A stretch of DNA of 49,683 nucleotides from Methanobacteriota archaeon (GTDB lineage: Archaea > Halobacteriota > Methanosarcinia > Methanotrichales > Methanotrichaceae), in NCBI GenBank assembly GCA_029553285.1, contig JAKPCO010000102.1, forward strand, positions 1-49,683, read 5' to 3'. The position numbers and the translations under genes were made by a program. This document shows, piece by piece, positions 48,363 through 49,683 of the stretch; within the stretch, counting starts at the first letter, position 1; every line of letters begins with the position of its first letter. The notes under the pieces were generated by a model. It worked only from the letters and a program-made list of their open reading frames with translations. It was not told where the DNA came from and made no database searches.

Positions 48363-49295
48363 ATGGTCACCTACACGCTAGGGAATGTCACCGTTTATCC
48401 TGCTGCTGTCGTCAATGACACCATAGAGACAATAACAGCGCAGAGCAGCAACAGCTCCCTCACGGTGCTCTACAGCGCCCTGAGCAGGATAGATCCCATA
48501 GCCCTCATCGCAAACCTTGTAATAATAATTATAATCCTCATCGGGACACAGATCGCCGCAAAGATCGCGGATCGGATGCTTCAGAGGTACTTTTTGAGCT
48601 TTGCTGACCGGATGCTCAAGAACAACATACTCAGAGCGGAGCATGTCGAGGAGGAGCGGACCAGGACATTTCATATAATAATAAGAAGGATCGTGGTTGC
48701 GGCGATCTACCTGGCCGGCATTGCTCTGGTCATACTCCAGATCCCACAGCTTTACAGGATAGCTGTCGCGCTGCTCGCCGGCGCCGGCCTGGCAGGCCTG
48801 GCGATAGGCTTCGCAGCGAAGGATGCTCTTTCAAACCTAATATCGGGACTGTTCATAGCGGTCTTCCAGCCGATACGCGTAGGCGATTACGTCACCTTCC
48901 GCAACGACTACGGGTACGTGGAGGATATCACCCTGAGACACACAGTCATATGCACCTGGGATAAAAGGAGGATTGTGGTTCCGAACAGCGTGATCTCCAC
49001 AGAGGTCATAGTCAACTGGTCCATGCGGGATCCGGTGTCGGTATGGACGGTAGATTTCCTGATACAGGATGCATCAAAGATAGACAGAGCAAAGTCGATA
49101 ATTCTTGAGATTGCAAGGAGCCAGCCACACGTTCTGAAGGAGTTGGAGCTCAAGGTTCTTCTTGTGGAGAGCAGTAAGGATGGCGACAGGCTGCGCCTGT
49201 ACTTCAACTCACCCAACAGGGATCTGGCTTTCGAGACAGGATGCCAGATACTGGAGGAGGCAAAGAAGATATTCATGAGAGAAGGGATAAGCTAG
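48363..49295 (+). CDS. MscS-family mechanosensitive channel
   Basis: 310 residues. Relieves turgor on osmotic downshift. Transmembrane segments: about 44-65 (DPIALIANLVIIIIILIGTQ), about 105-130 and the pore helix (VALLAGAGLAGLAIGFAAKD, about 138-157) with alternating Gly/Ala as in TM3. The beta domain follows (FQPIRVGDYVTFRNDYGYVE, about 165), then the C-terminal alpha-beta cap. Length is typical of small MscS. The N terminus has several NxS/T motifs outside the membrane. Confidence 0.93.
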   Translation: MVTYTLGNVTVYPAAVVNDTIETITAQSSNSSLTVLYSALSRIDPIALIANLVIIIIILIGTQIAAKIADRMLQRYFLSFADRMLKNNILRAEHVEEERTRTFHIIIRRIVVAAIYLAGIALVILQIPQLYRIAVALLAGAGLAGLAIGFAAKDALSNLISGLFIAVFQPIRVGDYVTFRNDYGYVEDITLRHTVICTWDKRRIVVPNSVISTEVIVNWSMRDPVSVWTVDFLIQDASKIDRAKSIILEIARSQPHVLKELELKVLLVESSKDGDRLRLYFNSPNRDLAFETGCQILEEAKKIFMREGIS

Positions 49296-49424
49296 CCATC
49301 CATTTAGCCTCCTGCAGCTCTGCCTACACCGGTTTAAATAATATATATGAAATTTTATTGCACTGGGAAGTTTTGTTCCTGGCACAGGGAGAGAGGACGG
49401 CCCAAACAAATGACTGTAAAATAA

Positions 49425-49535
49425 CACTCTTATCCATCTGATAACGTGCCTGAATAGGCACCAGTCATGCTATGCGAGCATGGCGAACGAATGAGTCCAT
49501 CCAGCAACCGGCTTGCTGCTGAATACGTAAGAGCG
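49425..49535 (-). repeat. Degenerate R1 element next to 5S rRNA
   Basis: About 111 bp, starting CACTCTTATCCATCTGATAA and ending ATACGTAAGAGCG. It keeps the outline of R1 but with many changes and no clear duplication. It lies just downstream of the 5S rRNA gene. Confidence 0.65.
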
Positions 49536-49556
49536 AAAAATGATTGTTATTGAGAG

Positions 49557-49677
49557 TTGGCAGCGACCTGCATTTCCCGAGGGCTCGCGCACCTCAGTAC
49601 AGTGCAGGACGTGGGCGGGCTTATCTTCTGAGTTCGGGATGGGTTCAGGAGTTTCCCCGCCGCTATGGCCGCCGCTC
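49557..49677 (-). rRNA. rrf: 5S ribosomal RNA
   Basis: About 121 nt on the minus strand. It contains the conserved GGCGGCCATAGCGGCGGGGA opening, CCCATCCCGAACTCAGAAGATA and GCGAGCCCTCGGGAAAT. Terminal helix pairs GCGGCGGCC with GGTCGCTGC. The ends are estimated from this helix. A T-run (CATTTTTCGC) follows. Any 23S/16S genes would lie beyond the right window edge. Confidence 0.95.
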
Positions 49678-49683
49678 TCGATG

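Overview
The window looks like part of the chromosome of a thermophilic, acetate-using methanogenic archaeon of the order Methanosarcinales, most probably Methanothrix (Methanosaeta). This is inferred from content, not from a database search. The evidence is: coenzyme F430 genes (cfbC, cfbB), a methylene-H4MPT reductase, cofG for coenzyme F420, archaeal lipid and mevalonate-pathway enzymes (egsA, phosphomevalonate dehydratase), a large protein with two repeated S-layer-type domains, an archaeal type A RNase P RNA, and archaeal-type ribosomal proteins, ThrRS, PIN-domain ATPase and Hel308.

Layout. 1-1.2 kb: the 3' two thirds of a Hel308 helicase. 1.6-7.7 kb: two metallophosphoesterases, a tRNA-Ser(GCT), a CBS protein, a secreted DNRLRE-type protein, two metal transporters (TMEM165/GDT1 and CDF families) and small exported proteins. 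8.7-10 kb: the L7Ae-S28e-L24e-NDK operon. 10.2-13.5 kb: a DUF99 gene whose 3' end overlaps the RNase P RNA on the other strand, then thrS. 13.5-19.7 kb: the S-layer-type protein, divergent from cfbC-cfbB, then deoxyhypusine synthase. 20-24 kb: nreA (with a PCNA-binding tail) and two tandem radical-SAM proteins. 24.4-29 kb: a Cys-rich DUF2284 protein, an overlapping SAM hydrolase/mer/nadM operon and both phosphomevalonate dehydratase subunits. 29.6-33.7 kb: two small unknown proteins and the three-gene split glutamate synthase. 34.6-44.8 kb: argS, an exported DUF4139-like protein, an orphan ABC ATPase, egsA, UPF0179-cofG, an F420-type flavin/deazaflavin reductase and a PIN-ATPase-KH protein. 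45.5-49.7 kb: a secreted protein, a UPF0173 hydrolase, the GMP synthase PPase subunit, a fragment of a Lon/BrxL-type gene, an MscS channel and a 5S rRNA at the edge.

The most unusual content lies between the genes. I find at least five families of short dispersed repeats. R1 is about 123 bp with CGCTCTTAT ends, and four copies carry 8-bp target duplications (two perfect, two with one mismatch). R2 is about 91 bp with GGACCTGTCCGAATAAG-type ends and also makes 8-bp duplications. R3 is a host element split by R1 at one locus and by R2 at another. R4 is about 80-95 bp, and one copy supplies the start region of nreA. R5 is a TTTCGAC palindrome cluster tied to what look like right-end scars of IS200/IS605 (TnpB) elements. 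Several are nested, so the order of insertion can be read directly. No transposase gene is present, so all behave as non-autonomous elements.

Many genes are tightly packed, with overlapping starts and non-ATG starts (TTG for thrS and mer, GTG for rps28e and the dehydratase small subunit, apparently CTG for ndk).
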